From the NCBI GenBank assembly GCA_014653985.1, contig JACWDT010000001.1, positions 186,001-250,000 on the forward strand: DNA of 64,000 bases. Direction: 5' to 3'. Source of the stretch: Pelagibacterales bacterium SAG-MED22. GTDB taxonomy: Bacteria; Pseudomonadota; Alphaproteobacteria; Pelagibacterales; Pelagibacteraceae. Numbering within the stretch: position 1 is the first letter of the stretch; every line of letters begins with the position of its first letter. This document shows positions 55,260 to 63,805 of the stretch, piece after piece. Position numbers and translations under genes: made by a program. The notes beneath the pieces are model-generated. The model did not search any database and was not told where the DNA came from. It worked only from the letters and a program-made list of their open reading frames with translations.

Positions 55260-55829
55260 ATGAATAATTTTATTGAACAAGATGTTTCATTAGAAAAATG
55301 CCCGGCATTAGTTTTAAATGCCGATTATAGACCATTAAGTTATTACCCCTTATCATTGTGGTCATGGCAAGACACAGTTAAATCTGTTTTTTTAGATAGA
55401 GTAATCATAGTAAGTAATTATGATAGAGTTATTAGAAGCCCTTCTTTTAACATGCAATTACCAAGTGTTATTGCCTTAAAAGATTATATTGTTCCACTTT
55501 CAAAACCTAGCTTTACAAGATTTAACGTATTCTTAAGAGATAAATTTTCTTGCCAGTATTGTGGTAGTGGTGATGAACTAACATTTGATCATCTGTTGCC
55601 CAGATCAAAAGGAGGAGAAACTAACTGGGACAATGTAGTTACCGCCTGTTCAGCATGTAATGTAAAAAAAGGTGGTAAATTATTAAAAAATTCAGGAATG
55701 AAGTTGTACCAGTATCCTTATAGACCCTCAACAGAAGATTTACATAAAAATGGAAAGAATTTTCCTCCAAACTTTCTTCACAAAAGTTGGATGGACTATT
55801 TATATTGGGATGTTGAACTAGAGGCTTAG
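55260..55829 (+). CDS. HNH endonuclease family protein
   Basis: The 189-residue protein has the HNH motif: FSCQYCGSGDELTFDHLLPRSKGGE (in blocks) with a zinc Cys pair CQYC, the catalytic DH, NWDNVVTACSACN with the second Cys pair and KKGGKLL. The N-terminal 75 residues (ALVLNADYRPLSYYPLSLW) are conserved in alphaproteobacterial and cyanobacterial HNH proteins of this type, which are chromosomal and not obviously linked to phage. Its biological role is not known. It overlaps coq7 by four bases in convergent orientation. Confidence 0.92.
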   Translation: MNNFIEQDVSLEKCPALVLNADYRPLSYYPLSLWSWQDTVKSVFLDRVIIVSNYDRVIRSPSFNMQLPSVIALKDYIVPLSKPSFTRFNVFLRDKFSCQYCGSGDELTFDHLLPRSKGGETNWDNVVTACSACNVKKGGKLLKNSGMKLYQYPYRPSTEDLHKNGKNFPPNFLHKSWMDYLYWDVELEA

Positions 55830-56365
55830 ATTTTTTCGGATATATTTATTGCAATTTTAGAACCAGTTTTTATTAACTTATCTAAAATCGAGTAAGGTCC
55901 TTTTTTTGTTGCACCCTTTTCATAGGCTATATCTTTATGATTTAACTCATCTTCCCTGAATTTTATAATTTTTTTCTTCAAGATTTTTTCACTATTATCA
56001 AGTTGTTTAATTTGATTTAAGTAATGTTCATCAATAACCTCTTCAACAGAAGCAGTGCAAAGCATTGCAGCTTTTTTACCTAATAAAGTGGATCCAAACC
56101 CCAAACCTACACCTAACAAATCCCATAGAGGCAAAAATTTTGTTGGAGCTATATTTCTTTTTTTTATTTCCTTTTCAAAAAAATCACGATGTTCTTTTTC
56201 ATGAATTTTCATTTCTTCAATAGTTTTTTTTAATTTATCATTTTTAACAAATGTATTTAAAGCAAGTAATTGGCCTTCGTAAATTTTGACAGCACCTCTT
56301 TCACCAGCGTGATCAACCCTTATAAATTCCTCAATTTTTTTTTTATCTGCTCTTTGCATATCCAA
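55826..56365 (-). CDS. coq7: 3-demethoxyubiquinol 3-hydroxylase (Coq7-type)
   Basis: The 179-residue protein is a ferritin-like diiron enzyme with ligands in RVDHAGERGAVKIYEGQL, MKIHEKEHRDFF, SVEEVIDEHYL and FREDELNHKD (ExxH pairs). It carries out the last hydroxylation in ubiquinone synthesis, complementing ubiE and ubiB in this window. The start overlaps the dsbB end by 23 bases; an ATG two codons later is equally plausible. Confidence 0.95.
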   Translation of the reverse strand: MDMQRADKKKIEEFIRVDHAGERGAVKIYEGQLLALNTFVKNDKLKKTIEEMKIHEKEHRDFFEKEIKKRNIAPTKFLPLWDLLGVGLGFGSTLLGKKAAMLCTASVEEVIDEHYLNQIKQLDNSEKILKKKIIKFREDELNHKDIAYEKGATKKGPYSILDKLIKTGSKIAINISEKI

Positions 56366-56828
56366 AGTAAAATCTTGTTAAAGTAATAGTTAATAATATA
56401 GAAATTATAATATTGTAGCTTGTAAGCGATAATCCAAAAATTTGAAATGTTACATCTTTGCAACTTATATTTTTTTGTTGTAATTGCTTTAATATTTCCT
56501 CTTTATCAAGCATATTTGCTCCCTTTTCAAGATCGCAAAGTAAAGACTCTTGTACAAACCCTTGTTCAATTCCTAAGTGATATAAAGATAATATTGTTGC
56601 TATTAAAAAAATTATAGCCAATAAGAGAACTAGGTACTTTTCTAGTTTGTTGTATTTATAATTTATTAATACAATTAAGATCCCTAAAAAATATGGGATC
56701 CTTTCATATAGACAAAGATTACAAGGCTGATAACCAAGAATGTATTCTATAAAATATGCAGTCACTAAAGCAATAAAGCTTATTAGAAATACACTCCCAA
56801 ATAAATTTTTTTTGCTGAGGTTAAACAT
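56343..56828 (-). CDS. dsbB: Disulfide bond formation protein B
   Basis: The 161 residues contain four membrane helices. The first periplasmic Cys pair is in YQPCNLCLYERIPYF and the second in LCDLEKGA followed by ISCKDVTF, as in DsbB, which reoxidises DsbA and passes electrons to quinone. It overlaps both neighbours (dedA-like by eight bases, coq7 by 23). The order dedA-like, dsbB, coq7 is known from other alphaproteobacteria. Confidence 0.93.
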   Translation of the reverse strand: MFNLSKKNLFGSVFLISFIALVTAYFIEYILGYQPCNLCLYERIPYFLGILIVLINYKYNKLEKYLVLLLAIIFLIATILSLYHLGIEQGFVQESLLCDLEKGANMLDKEEILKQLQQKNISCKDVTFQIFGLSLTSYNIIISILLTITLTRFYFGYAKSR

Positions 56829-57426
56829 TAAATTTATAAAATAAAAATATTATTAAGAATATAATAACAAGCAATATCCCCAAAATGGTAAACCATTTTG
56901 ATCCATGCTTGTTCATAAAATCAGTAAATAAATATCCAAATTTATAGGACAAGTAAGAAATAATAAAAAATCTAAGGCTTCTAGAGATTAGACTTACAAA
57001 GATAAATATGAGTAGATTAAAACCAATTAGTCCGCTAGCAATTGTGAAAGCTTTATAAGGCAAAGGAGTAAAACCTGCTAAAAAAAGTATACTTAACCAA
57101 GCTATAAATCCTTCTCCAATAGAGAGATTATATTTTAACTTTTCTACTTTATTTTCATATCCATAAAACTCGATCACACTAAAAGATAAATCATAAAAAA
57201 ATGATCCTAAAAAGTAACCAAAAACACCTCCTAAAACTGAAAAAATGGATGCTATCAAAAATATTTTTATGTAATTTTTTTTCTTTGCAATAACCATAGG
57301 CACAATCATTACGTCTGGAGGTATGGGAAAAAATGAACTTTCAATAAACGAAACTAAACCCAAATAAAAGTTTGAGCTTTTATGTGATGCTAAATCCAAA
57401 CATTTCCTGTAAAGAGTTTGAAACAT
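56821..57426 (-). CDS. YqaA/DedA-family membrane protein
   Basis: The 201-residue protein has about five membrane segments and the SNARE-associated/DedA (VTT) pattern: GLVSFIESSFFPIPPDVMIVPMVIA near residues 24-48 (in blocks) and FLAGFTPLPYKAFTIASG around 116-133. The reentrant-loop prolines and basic residues are typical. Members are lipid scramblases or flippases, for example for undecaprenyl phosphate. It shares a run with dsbB and coq7. Confidence 0.9.
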   Translation of the reverse strand: MFQTLYRKCLDLASHKSSNFYLGLVSFIESSFFPIPPDVMIVPMVIAKKKNYIKIFLIASIFSVLGGVFGYFLGSFFYDLSFSVIEFYGYENKVEKLKYNLSIGEGFIAWLSILFLAGFTPLPYKAFTIASGLIGFNLLIFIFVSLISRSLRFFIISYLSYKFGYLFTDFMNKHGSKWFTILGILLVIIFLIIFLFYKFNV

Positions 57427-57488
57427 TTTTTGGTTTTAATATAATTTTAGTTCTTATACTATTTAAATATAATTTAATTCAAACTAGA

Positions 57489-57573
57489 GGGCGAATGGCG
57501 GAACTGGTAGACGCGCACGACTCAAAATCGTGTTTCGCAAGAAGTGAGAGTTCGATTCTCTCTTCGCCCACCA
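57489..57573 (+). tRNA. tRNA-Leu (anticodon CAA)
   Basis: The 85-base gene folds as a class II tRNA. The acceptor arms are GGGCGAA (57489-57495) and TTCGCCC (57563-57569). The anticodon stem CACGA/TCGTG holds loop CTCAAAA with anticodon CAA, read as Leu (UUG codon). A 13-base variable arm follows, then the T arm GAGAG-TTCGATT-CTCTC. The 3' CCA is encoded (57571-57573). It is immediately followed by the acyl-CoA synthetase gene six bases later. Confidence 0.96.
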
Positions 57574-57579
57574 AAAGAT

Positions 57580-59277
57580 ATGGAAATAGACAAAAAAAAT
57601 AATCTTTTAGAACTTTTTTATCAACAATACTTAAAAGAAAAGCCTGATCAAATTTTTTTGAAATCATTAAAAAATTTAAAAAATGAATTTACATGGAAAG
57701 AAACGTATTTAAATATTTTAAAATTATCTCAAGAGTTAAGTTCATTTATAGAGAATAAAGATCGTTGTTTGTTAATTTCAGAAAACAGACCTGAATGGAT
57801 GATCTCCGATTTAGCAATAATGTTATCAAAAGGTGTTACTGTTCCAGCTTATACGACCTATGTAGAAAGAGATTACGAATATTTAATTAATGATTGCAAT
57901 CCATCAGTTGTAATTGTTTCAGACACTTTACAATATAATAAAATTAAAAATATAGTTAATTCCAAACCTTTCATAAAAAAAATATTATCTTTTGAAGAAA
58001 TTAAAGATGCAAATAACATCATTTGCATCAAAAATATTTTTGAAAAAAAAAATTACGAGGAAAAAAATTTTTTAAATTTAGATATTTCTAGAGAAGATCT
58101 TGCCTGTATAATTTATACTTCAGGCACACAAGGAAACCCCAAAGGTGTAATGTTAACTCATGGAGGAATATTAAGTAATTGTGAAGGAGCTTTATTTTTA
58201 CTCAAAGATTTTATTTCAAAAAAAGCTAAGTTTTTAACATGGTTACCATTGTCACACTCGTATGAGCATACTGTTCAATTTGTACAGATAGCATTGGGTG
58301 GCAAGGTGTTTTATGCTGAAAGCATAGAAAAGCTGATAAAAAATATGGGTGAATGTAATCCTGATATAATGACTGCTGTCCCAAGATTTTATCAAAATTT
58401 GTATCAAAAGATAAATGCATCTTTTAATAAAACAACTGGCTTAAAAAAATATCTTATCAACAAAATGCTTTCTCTTGGGGAGAAGGTTTTATTTAAAAAT
58501 AAATTGTCTAATTTAGAAAAAGTACAAAATATTATTTGTGAAAAATTAGTTAGAAAAAAAATAAAAGCACAATTTGGTGGTTCCCTGAAGTTATTTATTT
58601 CTGGAGGTGGTGCTCTAGATAAAGATGTGGGAGTATTTTTAAATGCAATAGGATTACCGACACTACAGGGATACGGCTTAACAGAAACCTCTCCAGTGGT
58701 TAGTTGTAATCCAAAAGATGATATAAGAATCGATACTGTTGGACCTGCTTTTGCTGCAAATGAGGTTAAAATAGCAGATGATGGGGAGATCTTGGTTAAG
58801 GGTGAAAACGTAATGTTAGGCTATTGGAATAATGAGGAAGAAACTAAAAAAGTTTTAAATGATGGATGGTTATCTACTGGTGATATAGGTCATTTTGAAA
58901 ATAAATACTTAAAAATTACAGATAGAAAAAAAGATATCCTAATCACTCCCGGAGGAGATAATATTTCACCAATAAAAATTGAAAATGATTTATTAAAAAT
59001 TAATTTTGTTGAGCAAACTTTAGTGTATGGTGACAATAAACCTTATTTGGTTGCATTATTAGTTTTAAATAAAGAAAAATCTGACATGTCTGATGCGATA
59101 ATTTTAAAAGAATTAGAAATAGTAAATAAAAACTTATCAAAAATAGAAAAAATAAAAAAATTTATTGTTATTAAAGATCAATTTACAATTGAAAATGGAC
59201 TGATGACTCCGACATTAAAATTAAAAAGATATAAAATTATACAAAAATATAAAAATCTTTTAGAAAATCTTTATTAA
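57580..59277 (+). CDS. AMP-binding long-chain acyl-CoA synthetase
   Basis: I place the start at the ATG 57580, just after the tRNA; an earlier in-frame ATG lies inside the tRNA. The 565 residues carry the ANL-superfamily motifs: IYTSGTQGNPKGVMLTHGG (P-loop), WLPLSHSYEH, QGYGLTETSPVVS, WLSTGDIGHFE, and DRKKDILITPGGDNISP, with a short C-terminal domain. It most resembles long-chain fatty acyl-CoA ligases, activating fatty acids with ATP and CoA. No beta-oxidation gene is nearby; a truncated thioesterase lies at the end of the window. Confidence 0.92.
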   Translation: MEIDKKNNLLELFYQQYLKEKPDQIFLKSLKNLKNEFTWKETYLNILKLSQELSSFIENKDRCLLISENRPEWMISDLAIMLSKGVTVPAYTTYVERDYEYLINDCNPSVVIVSDTLQYNKIKNIVNSKPFIKKILSFEEIKDANNIICIKNIFEKKNYEEKNFLNLDISREDLACIIYTSGTQGNPKGVMLTHGGILSNCEGALFLLKDFISKKAKFLTWLPLSHSYEHTVQFVQIALGGKVFYAESIEKLIKNMGECNPDIMTAVPRFYQNLYQKINASFNKTTGLKKYLINKMLSLGEKVLFKNKLSNLEKVQNIICEKLVRKKIKAQFGGSLKLFISGGGALDKDVGVFLNAIGLPTLQGYGLTETSPVVSCNPKDDIRIDTVGPAFAANEVKIADDGEILVKGENVMLGYWNNEEETKKVLNDGWLSTGDIGHFENKYLKITDRKKDILITPGGDNISPIKIENDLLKINFVEQTLVYGDNKPYLVALLVLNKEKSDMSDAIILKELEIVNKNLSKIEKIKKFIVIKDQFTIENGLMTPTLKLKRYKIIQKYKNLLENLY

Positions 59278-59395
59278 TTTATTTTTATAAGATGGTTTAT
59301 TAACCGCATAAACATTAACTTAATTAATAGATTAAAATTTAAAAAAAATAAAAAATAAAAAATAATTTTTCAAATTCTAAGTTTTAATTAAAGGT

Positions 59396-59424
59396 TTGAC
59401 ATAACTTATAGAAAAAAATAAAAA
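59396..59424 (+). promoter_or_regulatory. Consensus promoter of the polylysine mini-gene
   Basis: TTGACA (59396-59401), exactly 17 bases, then TAAAAT (59419-59424). It is the best sigma-70 promoter visible in the window and points at the ORF 59477-59569. The 118 bases before it are nearly pure A/T. Confidence 0.65.
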
Positions 59425-59435
59425 TAAAGTAATAC

Positions 59436-59452
59436 CGAATCATTTTGATTCG
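59436..59452 (+). promoter_or_regulatory. 5' leader hairpin of the polylysine mini-gene
   Basis: CGAATCA (59436-59442) and TGATTCG (59446-59452) form a perfect seven-base stem with a TTT loop, just downstream of the expected transcription start. It is followed by TTTAACTAAAAA, so it is not a terminator; it may protect the 5' end of a short abundant RNA. Confidence 0.55.
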
Positions 59453-59476
59453 TTTAACTAAAAAAGGGAGCTAAAG

Positions 59477-59569
59477 ATGCCTAAGAAAAGAAAAAAAGCG
59501 GCAAAGAAAACTAAGAAAAAAGCTAAGAAAAAAGCTAAGAAAAAAGCAAAAAAAAGAAGAAGAAAATAG
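59477..59569 (+). CDS. 30-residue polylysine protein
   Basis: The ORF encodes MPKKRKKAAKKTKKKAKK, then further KAKK repeats, ending KRRRK: 29 codons after Met are nearly all Lys, Arg and Ala. A strong Shine-Dalgarno AGGGAG (59465-59470) lies six bases before the ATG, a consensus promoter lies upstream and a strong terminator downstream, so it is an independent transcription unit. The composition is like histone H1 tails or nucleoid-binding peptides and recalls the N-terminal tail of the CarD-like protein next door. DNA or rRNA binding is a guess. I do not know a named family. Confidence 0.7.
   Translation: MPKKRKKAAKKTKKKAKKKAKKKAKKRRRK
59510..59545 (+). repeat. 12-bp tandem repeat within the polylysine ORF
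   Basis: ACTAAGAAAAAA followed by two copies of GCTAAGAAAAAA; the fourth unit is degenerate (GCAAAAAAA). Each unit encodes Ala/Thr-Lys-Lys-Lys. Copy number could change by slippage without a frameshift. Confidence 0.8.
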
Positions 59570-59591
59570 TAACTTAGTATTCTTTACAAAA

Positions 59592-59632
59592 AACGCTTCT
59601 CATTACAGTTTGTGTGAGAGGCGTTTTTTTTT
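59592..59632 (+). terminator. Terminator between the polylysine gene and carD
   Basis: An 11-base stem, AACGCTTCTCA (59592-59602) with TGAGAGGCGTT (59615-59625), containing one T-G wobble, has a 12-base loop and is followed by T up to 59632. The T run includes the first bases of the carD stop codon (minus strand). The A run before the stem lets it work for carD as well. Confidence 0.88.
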
Positions 59633-60533
59633 ACTCCTCAATAGCTTCGTCTGTATCTGAAATTGGTTCGTCTTCTGTTAGTTCTGTTGCAGCTGCTTTG
59701 GTTGCAATAGGTGCAGCTTGTGCTTGACTACCCAGGTTTCTTTTTAAGGCTTTATCTAATTTTTTTTGAGTATCCTCTAGTGATAAATTTAAAATAATCT
59801 GAAACTCAGATAAAATTCTTTCATAAGCTTTTTCAAAGAGTTGTCTTTCACTATAAGATTGATCAACCATCAGATCATCACCTTTATTCAAATCTCTGAC
59901 CACTTCTGCTAATTCATAAATTTTTCCAGAGGAAATTTTTGCTTCATATTCTTGTGCCCGTCTACTCCACATTGATCTTTTTATTTTTGGCTTACTTTTA
60001 AGTATCGAAATACATTTATTAACTTGATTAATAGTTGCTAAGGGTCTTAAATGAGACTGCTTATTAACCGGCACCATTCCATTTGCTTTATCCTTTTCAA
60101 ATTTTATAACATAAGTCTCAACGTCAATGCCACCTATATTGATTTTTTTAAACTCTGTAATTTGTCCAACACCGTGTTTAGGATAAACAACATAATCTTT
60201 GATTTTGTATTCTCTTTTTTCAGTTTCTTGTTTTTTAACTTTCTTTATCTCTGGTTTTACTTCGTTAGTTTTAGAGATTCTTAGGTTGTCAGCTTTTGGC
60301 TCTGCTGGAGCAGAAACTGTTTTTTTATTTGTTTTTGATTTTATAGATTTTGTAGGGGTTTTTTTTGAAACTTTTTTAATTTTTTTTGAAACTATTTTTT
60401 TTGTTTTTTTTACTTTGCTTTTAGCAGCCTTTTTTTTAGTAACTTTTTTTTTCACTTTTTTTTTGGCTTTTCTATTAAAGATTTTCTTTAAAATATTTTT
60501 CGTACTTATTTTGCTCATCCTTAAATTTTTCAT
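59631..60533 (-). CDS. CarD-family transcription regulator with long basic N-terminal tail
   Basis: The 300-residue protein has a CarD/CdnL RNA-polymerase-interacting domain starting about residue 105 ([19 protein letters not shown]). The helical C-terminal domain follows ([24 protein letters not shown]). In front stands a tail of about 100 residues made of Lys with Ala, Thr, Ser and Val ([17 protein letters not shown] and similar), far longer than in typical CarD (about 160-180 residues). CarD stabilises open promoter complexes, especially at rRNA promoters. The C-terminal 30 residues are acidic. The start overlaps fdxA by 59 bases; an ATG five codons later (60518) has AAGG directly before it and is possible too. 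Confidence 0.87.
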   Translation of the reverse strand: MKNLRMSKISTKNILKKIFNRKAKKKVKKKVTKKKAAKSKVKKTKKIVSKKIKKVSKKTPTKSIKSKTNKKTVSAPAEPKADNLRISKTNEVKPEIKKVKKQETEKREYKIKDYVVYPKHGVGQITEFKKINIGGIDVETYVIKFEKDKANGMVPVNKQSHLRPLATINQVNKCISILKSKPKIKRSMWSRRAQEYEAKISSGKIYELAEVVRDLNKGDDLMVDQSYSERQLFEKAYERILSEFQIILNLSLEDTQKKLDKALKRNLGSQAQAAPIATKAAATELTEDEPISDTDEAIEE

Positions 60534-60801
60534 GATCCGGTGGAGGATCTTTTTTTACACTTATGTTAGGCCAGATCTCAGAGTATTTTGTATTAATCTC
60601 TAACCATTTTTCACTTCCAGGTTCGGTATCTGCTTTAATGGCATCAACTGGACATTCTGGCTCGCAAACGCCACAATCTATACACTCATCCGGTTTAATT
60701 ACAAGCATATTTTTCCCCTCATAAAAGCAATCTACTGGACATACATCAACGCAGTCAGTTAATTTACATTTAATACAATTATCATTAACAAGATATGTCA
60801 T
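60475..60801 (-). CDS. fdxA: Seven-iron ferredoxin FdxA
   Basis: The 108-residue protein has [21 protein letters not shown] for the 3Fe-4S and part of the 4Fe-4S cluster and [19 protein letters not shown] for the rest, then a conserved tail with [15 protein letters not shown]. It is the widespread alphaproteobacterial FdxA, a low-potential electron carrier found beside carD and a helicase gene. It overlaps carD by 59 bases at its 3' end and terB-like by four bases at its start. Confidence 0.95.
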   Translation of the reverse strand: MTYLVNDNCIKCKLTDCVDVCPVDCFYEGKNMLVIKPDECIDCGVCEPECPVDAIKADTEPGSEKWLEINTKYSEIWPNISVKKDPPPDHEKFKDEQNKYEKYFKENL

Positions 60802-61214
60802 TTCAAATTTTCATTTTTAATTTTGTTTTTAATATCTCCCATTACTTTGCTATCTATATAAAGTAGACCAGCAAGTCTTCTCATTAAATTAGTCTCATAT
60901 AAATCAGCATCTTTGTTTGAATATATTATAGCCCAGAGTGCCTCTATTATTTTGATTTTTTCATTCTCAGATAAATTTTTTACCTCTCTTGTAAATTCAA
61001 GGATTTGATTTGAATTTTCCTCAATAATTTTTGCTTCCTTAATTGTGGAATAAAGATTTTCGTTTTTAACTCCCAATTCTAAAAGCGTTTTTTTAATTAT
61101 TTCTTCTTCATTATCAGTATAATTTTCATCAATCTTAGCTGCATGGATTAACAAAGCACCGACTTTAATTAGAAAGCTATCTTCAATTTTTTTATCATCT
61201 TTCTTAAAAAACAT
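60798..61214 (-). CDS. TerB-like helical protein
   Basis: The 138 residues form an all-helical protein with TerB-type pattern: [30 protein letters not shown] at 14-43 (in blocks), [38 protein letters not shown] with its acidic residues. TerB-like domains bind metal ions in tellurite-resistance proteins, but stand-alone ones in proteobacteria have unknown function. In other alphaproteobacteria an S4 RNA-binding protein gene commonly stands at this place between helicase and fdxA; here it is missing. Start overlaps with fdxA show operon membership. Confidence 0.8.
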   Translation of the reverse strand: MFFKKDDKKIEDSFLIKVGALLIHAAKIDENYTDNEEEIIKKTLLELGVKNENLYSTIKEAKIIEENSNQILEFTREVKNLSENEKIKIIEALWAIIYSNKDADLYETNLMRRLAGLLYIDSKVMGDIKNKIKNENLK

Positions 61215-61219
61215 AATGA

Positions 61220-63700
61220 CTATCTAAGGTTTAAATTTTTTAAAACTTCAAATGGATTTTCTTTCGAAACTTTTTTAATTGGACCTTTTTTGAATTTTTT
61301 AATTGGATTATATTTAAAATATATTTCTTTTTCTTTTTCAAATACTTTATAATTCATTCTCGTTAAGAGTTTTTTAAAGTTTTCTTTACTGCATCCTAAT
61401 AAATTTAACATTTCAGGAACTACTTTAATGTCACTTTTTTCTTTTGAATTTGAATTAATGATTAACATAAATAGTCTTTCTAGAATATCTATCCTAACAA
61501 AGAATGCGTCAAATTTTTCAAATCCACATAAAAGCATGAAGTTTTGATTTTTTATGTCTTTATTGTCTACAAAATTAAGACCAAATGTGGGGGGTTTTAA
61601 ATTATAAAATTTTTGATGAAAATTTTTCCACAATAGAGTTCTTAAAGAAACAGCTTCAGGTTTAATTAATTGATGCAGAAACACATGATACCGTCCAAAT
61701 TTTACGCCTAATTCTCTAAGAATTTTTCTCTCATTTTGACCTAAATTTTTTAAGTATTCAGATACCTGATCCCTCTTTAAGACACCATTATTTTCATAAA
61801 GTTGATAGGCCAAAGCTTTTATCGATGGGTTATTTTCTTTAATATTTTTTAGGTCAAAAAGGCTTTTTAATACCTCATTGATTTTTGTTTGAATCCACTC
61901 GTAAATATATTCATTTAATTTTTGTTTAGGACTTTGATCAATTATGTCATCTATTATCAAATTAAAATTAGGATTTAGATAATCTGTACCTGTAGAAAGT
62001 TTTGCAATAGGAAATTTGTTCCAATAAATTTTGAAATCCTCACGGAGTTGAATTAAACCCGTATCAATAATTGCCTGAATTCTTCTCTCAAGTTCTGGAC
62101 CAATAGTCTGTCTTGCTGCTTTTTTTAAGGATTTTATATCTGTCTCTAGAGCACCTTTTTTTAGGTCTAATTCTAATTTTAACCCATTGATTCTCCCAAT
62201 AAATTGTTCATCAATCATTACCTCATTGTTTTCCAAGATTTCTGTTTTAAATTTCATGTCTTGTTTTAATCCTCTTGCAAGAACACTTGCTCTTTTATCA
62301 ATAAAAGTTTTAGTAAGTTCTTCATGAAGTCTATCTGAAAGTCTATCTTCTAAGTGTTTAGTTTTCTCAATCCAATAATCTTGATTTTCTACCCAATTAT
62401 TTTTATTCGAAACATATGACCAAGTCCTAACATTTGCAATTCTATTTGATAAAGAGTCAACATTTCCATCTAATTTGTCAAGTTTCAAGAGCTGTAATCT
62501 CATATAATCGTTGGAAATCACTCTTTTATCACTACTTAAAAATTTAAATACACTACTAATAACCTCATAATGGTTACCATAAGTTTTTTTTACAAAATCA
62601 GGAATTTGACAGCACTCCCATAGTAGACTTAGAGTTTTCTCATCAAATTTTAAATTATTAAAATTAGTATCTTTTAAAAAATATTTAAGAGCTTTTTCAT
62701 CCTCACATTCATGTATTTTTCTCAACCATTCCATTTGAGGTTTTTCATCTAAACTTTTAATTAAACTAGAAGAGTTATTAAAATTTAAATTTGAATTCCT
62801 CCAAAATAAAGTTCTTATTTCTTCAAATTTATGACTCTCTAAGAGATCCACATCCTCAGCCGTTATTTCTTTACATTCTCCAGTTATACCAAAACTTCCA
62901 TCATTTAAATATCTTCCAGCTCTTCCAGCTATTTGACCTATCTCAGAAAGATTAAGTCTCCTTAATTTTTTTCCATCAAATTTTTTAAGATTAGAAAAAT
63001 AAACATGCTCTAAATCCATATTAATACCCATCCCAATAGCATCAGTTGCAACTAAAAAATCTACATCTCCTGACTGATATAATTCCACTTGAGCATTTCT
63101 TGTTTTAGGACTAAGCGAACCCATTACTATAGCTGCCCCACCCTTTTGTCTTCTTATTAGCTCAGCTATTGCATAAACTTCTTCTGCAGAAAATGCTATA
63201 ATTGCCGTTTTTCTATTTATTCTAGAAATTTTTTTATGACCTGAATAGGTAAGTTTTGACAGTCTATCTCTATTTATAAATTCTATATCGCCATCTAACT
63301 TAGTAATAATATTCTTTATGGTATTAGATCCCATTAACATTGTAAGTTTTTCACCCCTCATATTTAAAAGTCTATCTGTAAAAATATGACCTCTTTCATG
63401 ATCTGCACACATTTGTATTTCATCTACTGCAACAAATTCTAAATATTTGTCGATTGGCATAGACTCAACTGTGCATAAGAAATATTTTGCATTTGATGGA
63501 ATAATTTTTTCTTCTCCAGTGATTAAAGCAACTTTGTCAGTGCTAATCTTTTTTATTACTTTGTCATATACTTCTCTTGCTAACAATCTAAGAGGAAAAC
63601 CAATCATTCCAGTTTCAAATGAGAGCATAGTTTCTATTGCAAGATGGGTTTTTCCTGTGTTTGTAGGTCCCAGAACAGCAGTAATTTTATTTTTTTTCAT
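61220..63700 (-). CDS. Suv3-like DExH helicase
   Basis: The 826-residue protein has an N-terminal superfamily 2 helicase core: Walker A AVLGPTNTGKTHLA (residues 9-22), RLLAREVYDKV, LITGEEK, AVDEIQMCADHERGHIF (DExQ-type motif II), and motif VI QIAGRAGRYLNDGSFG. A long C-terminal region of about 450 residues follows, ending in Lys-rich segments. The VLGPTNTGKTH start and DEIQ motif are characteristic of the Suv3 family, the mitochondrial RNA-degradosome helicase whose relatives occur in alphaproteobacteria. An RNA helicase role, possibly with PNPase, is inferred from the mitochondrial complex. terB-like and fdxA follow closely. Confidence 0.9.
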   Translation of the reverse strand: MKKNKITAVLGPTNTGKTHLAIETMLSFETGMIGFPLRLLAREVYDKVIKKISTDKVALITGEEKIIPSNAKYFLCTVESMPIDKYLEFVAVDEIQMCADHERGHIFTDRLLNMRGEKLTMLMGSNTIKNIITKLDGDIEFINRDRLSKLTYSGHKKISRINRKTAIIAFSAEEVYAIAELIRRQKGGAAIVMGSLSPKTRNAQVELYQSGDVDFLVATDAIGMGINMDLEHVYFSNLKKFDGKKLRRLNLSEIGQIAGRAGRYLNDGSFGITGECKEITAEDVDLLESHKFEEIRTLFWRNSNLNFNNSSSLIKSLDEKPQMEWLRKIHECEDEKALKYFLKDTNFNNLKFDEKTLSLLWECCQIPDFVKKTYGNHYEVISSVFKFLSSDKRVISNDYMRLQLLKLDKLDGNVDSLSNRIANVRTWSYVSNKNNWVENQDYWIEKTKHLEDRLSDRLHEELTKTFIDKRASVLARGLKQDMKFKTEILENNEVMIDEQFIGRINGLKLELDLKKGALETDIKSLKKAARQTIGPELERRIQAIIDTGLIQLREDFKIYWNKFPIAKLSTGTDYLNPNFNLIIDDIIDQSPKQKLNEYIYEWIQTKINEVLKSLFDLKNIKENNPSIKALAYQLYENNGVLKRDQVSEYLKNLGQNERKILRELGVKFGRYHVFLHQLIKPEAVSLRTLLWKNFHQKFYNLKPPTFGLNFVDNKDIKNQNFMLLCGFEKFDAFFVRIDILERLFMLIINSNSKEKSDIKVVPEMLNLLGCSKENFKKLLTRMNYKVFEKEKEIYFKYNPIKKFKKGPIKKVSKENPFEVLKNLNLR

Positions 63701-63805
63701 TTCTATGTTTGGTATAATTTTTTTTTTACCTACCAGATATTGTTGTAGCTATAGAACAAAAATAGACTAAAACATGACCGAATCGGAGCACAAAAAGTTC
63801 TCATT

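Noticed and set aside
57544-57579. Upstream ATG for the acyl-CoA synthetase
   Set aside because: It lies inside the tRNA-Leu gene and adds residues without family support. The ATG at 57580 is better.
60199-60603. Hydrophobic plus-strand ORF opposite carD and fdxA
   Set aside because: A Phe/Leu-rich protein is the expected antisense of a Lys-rich tail; no ribosome-binding site and no family pattern.
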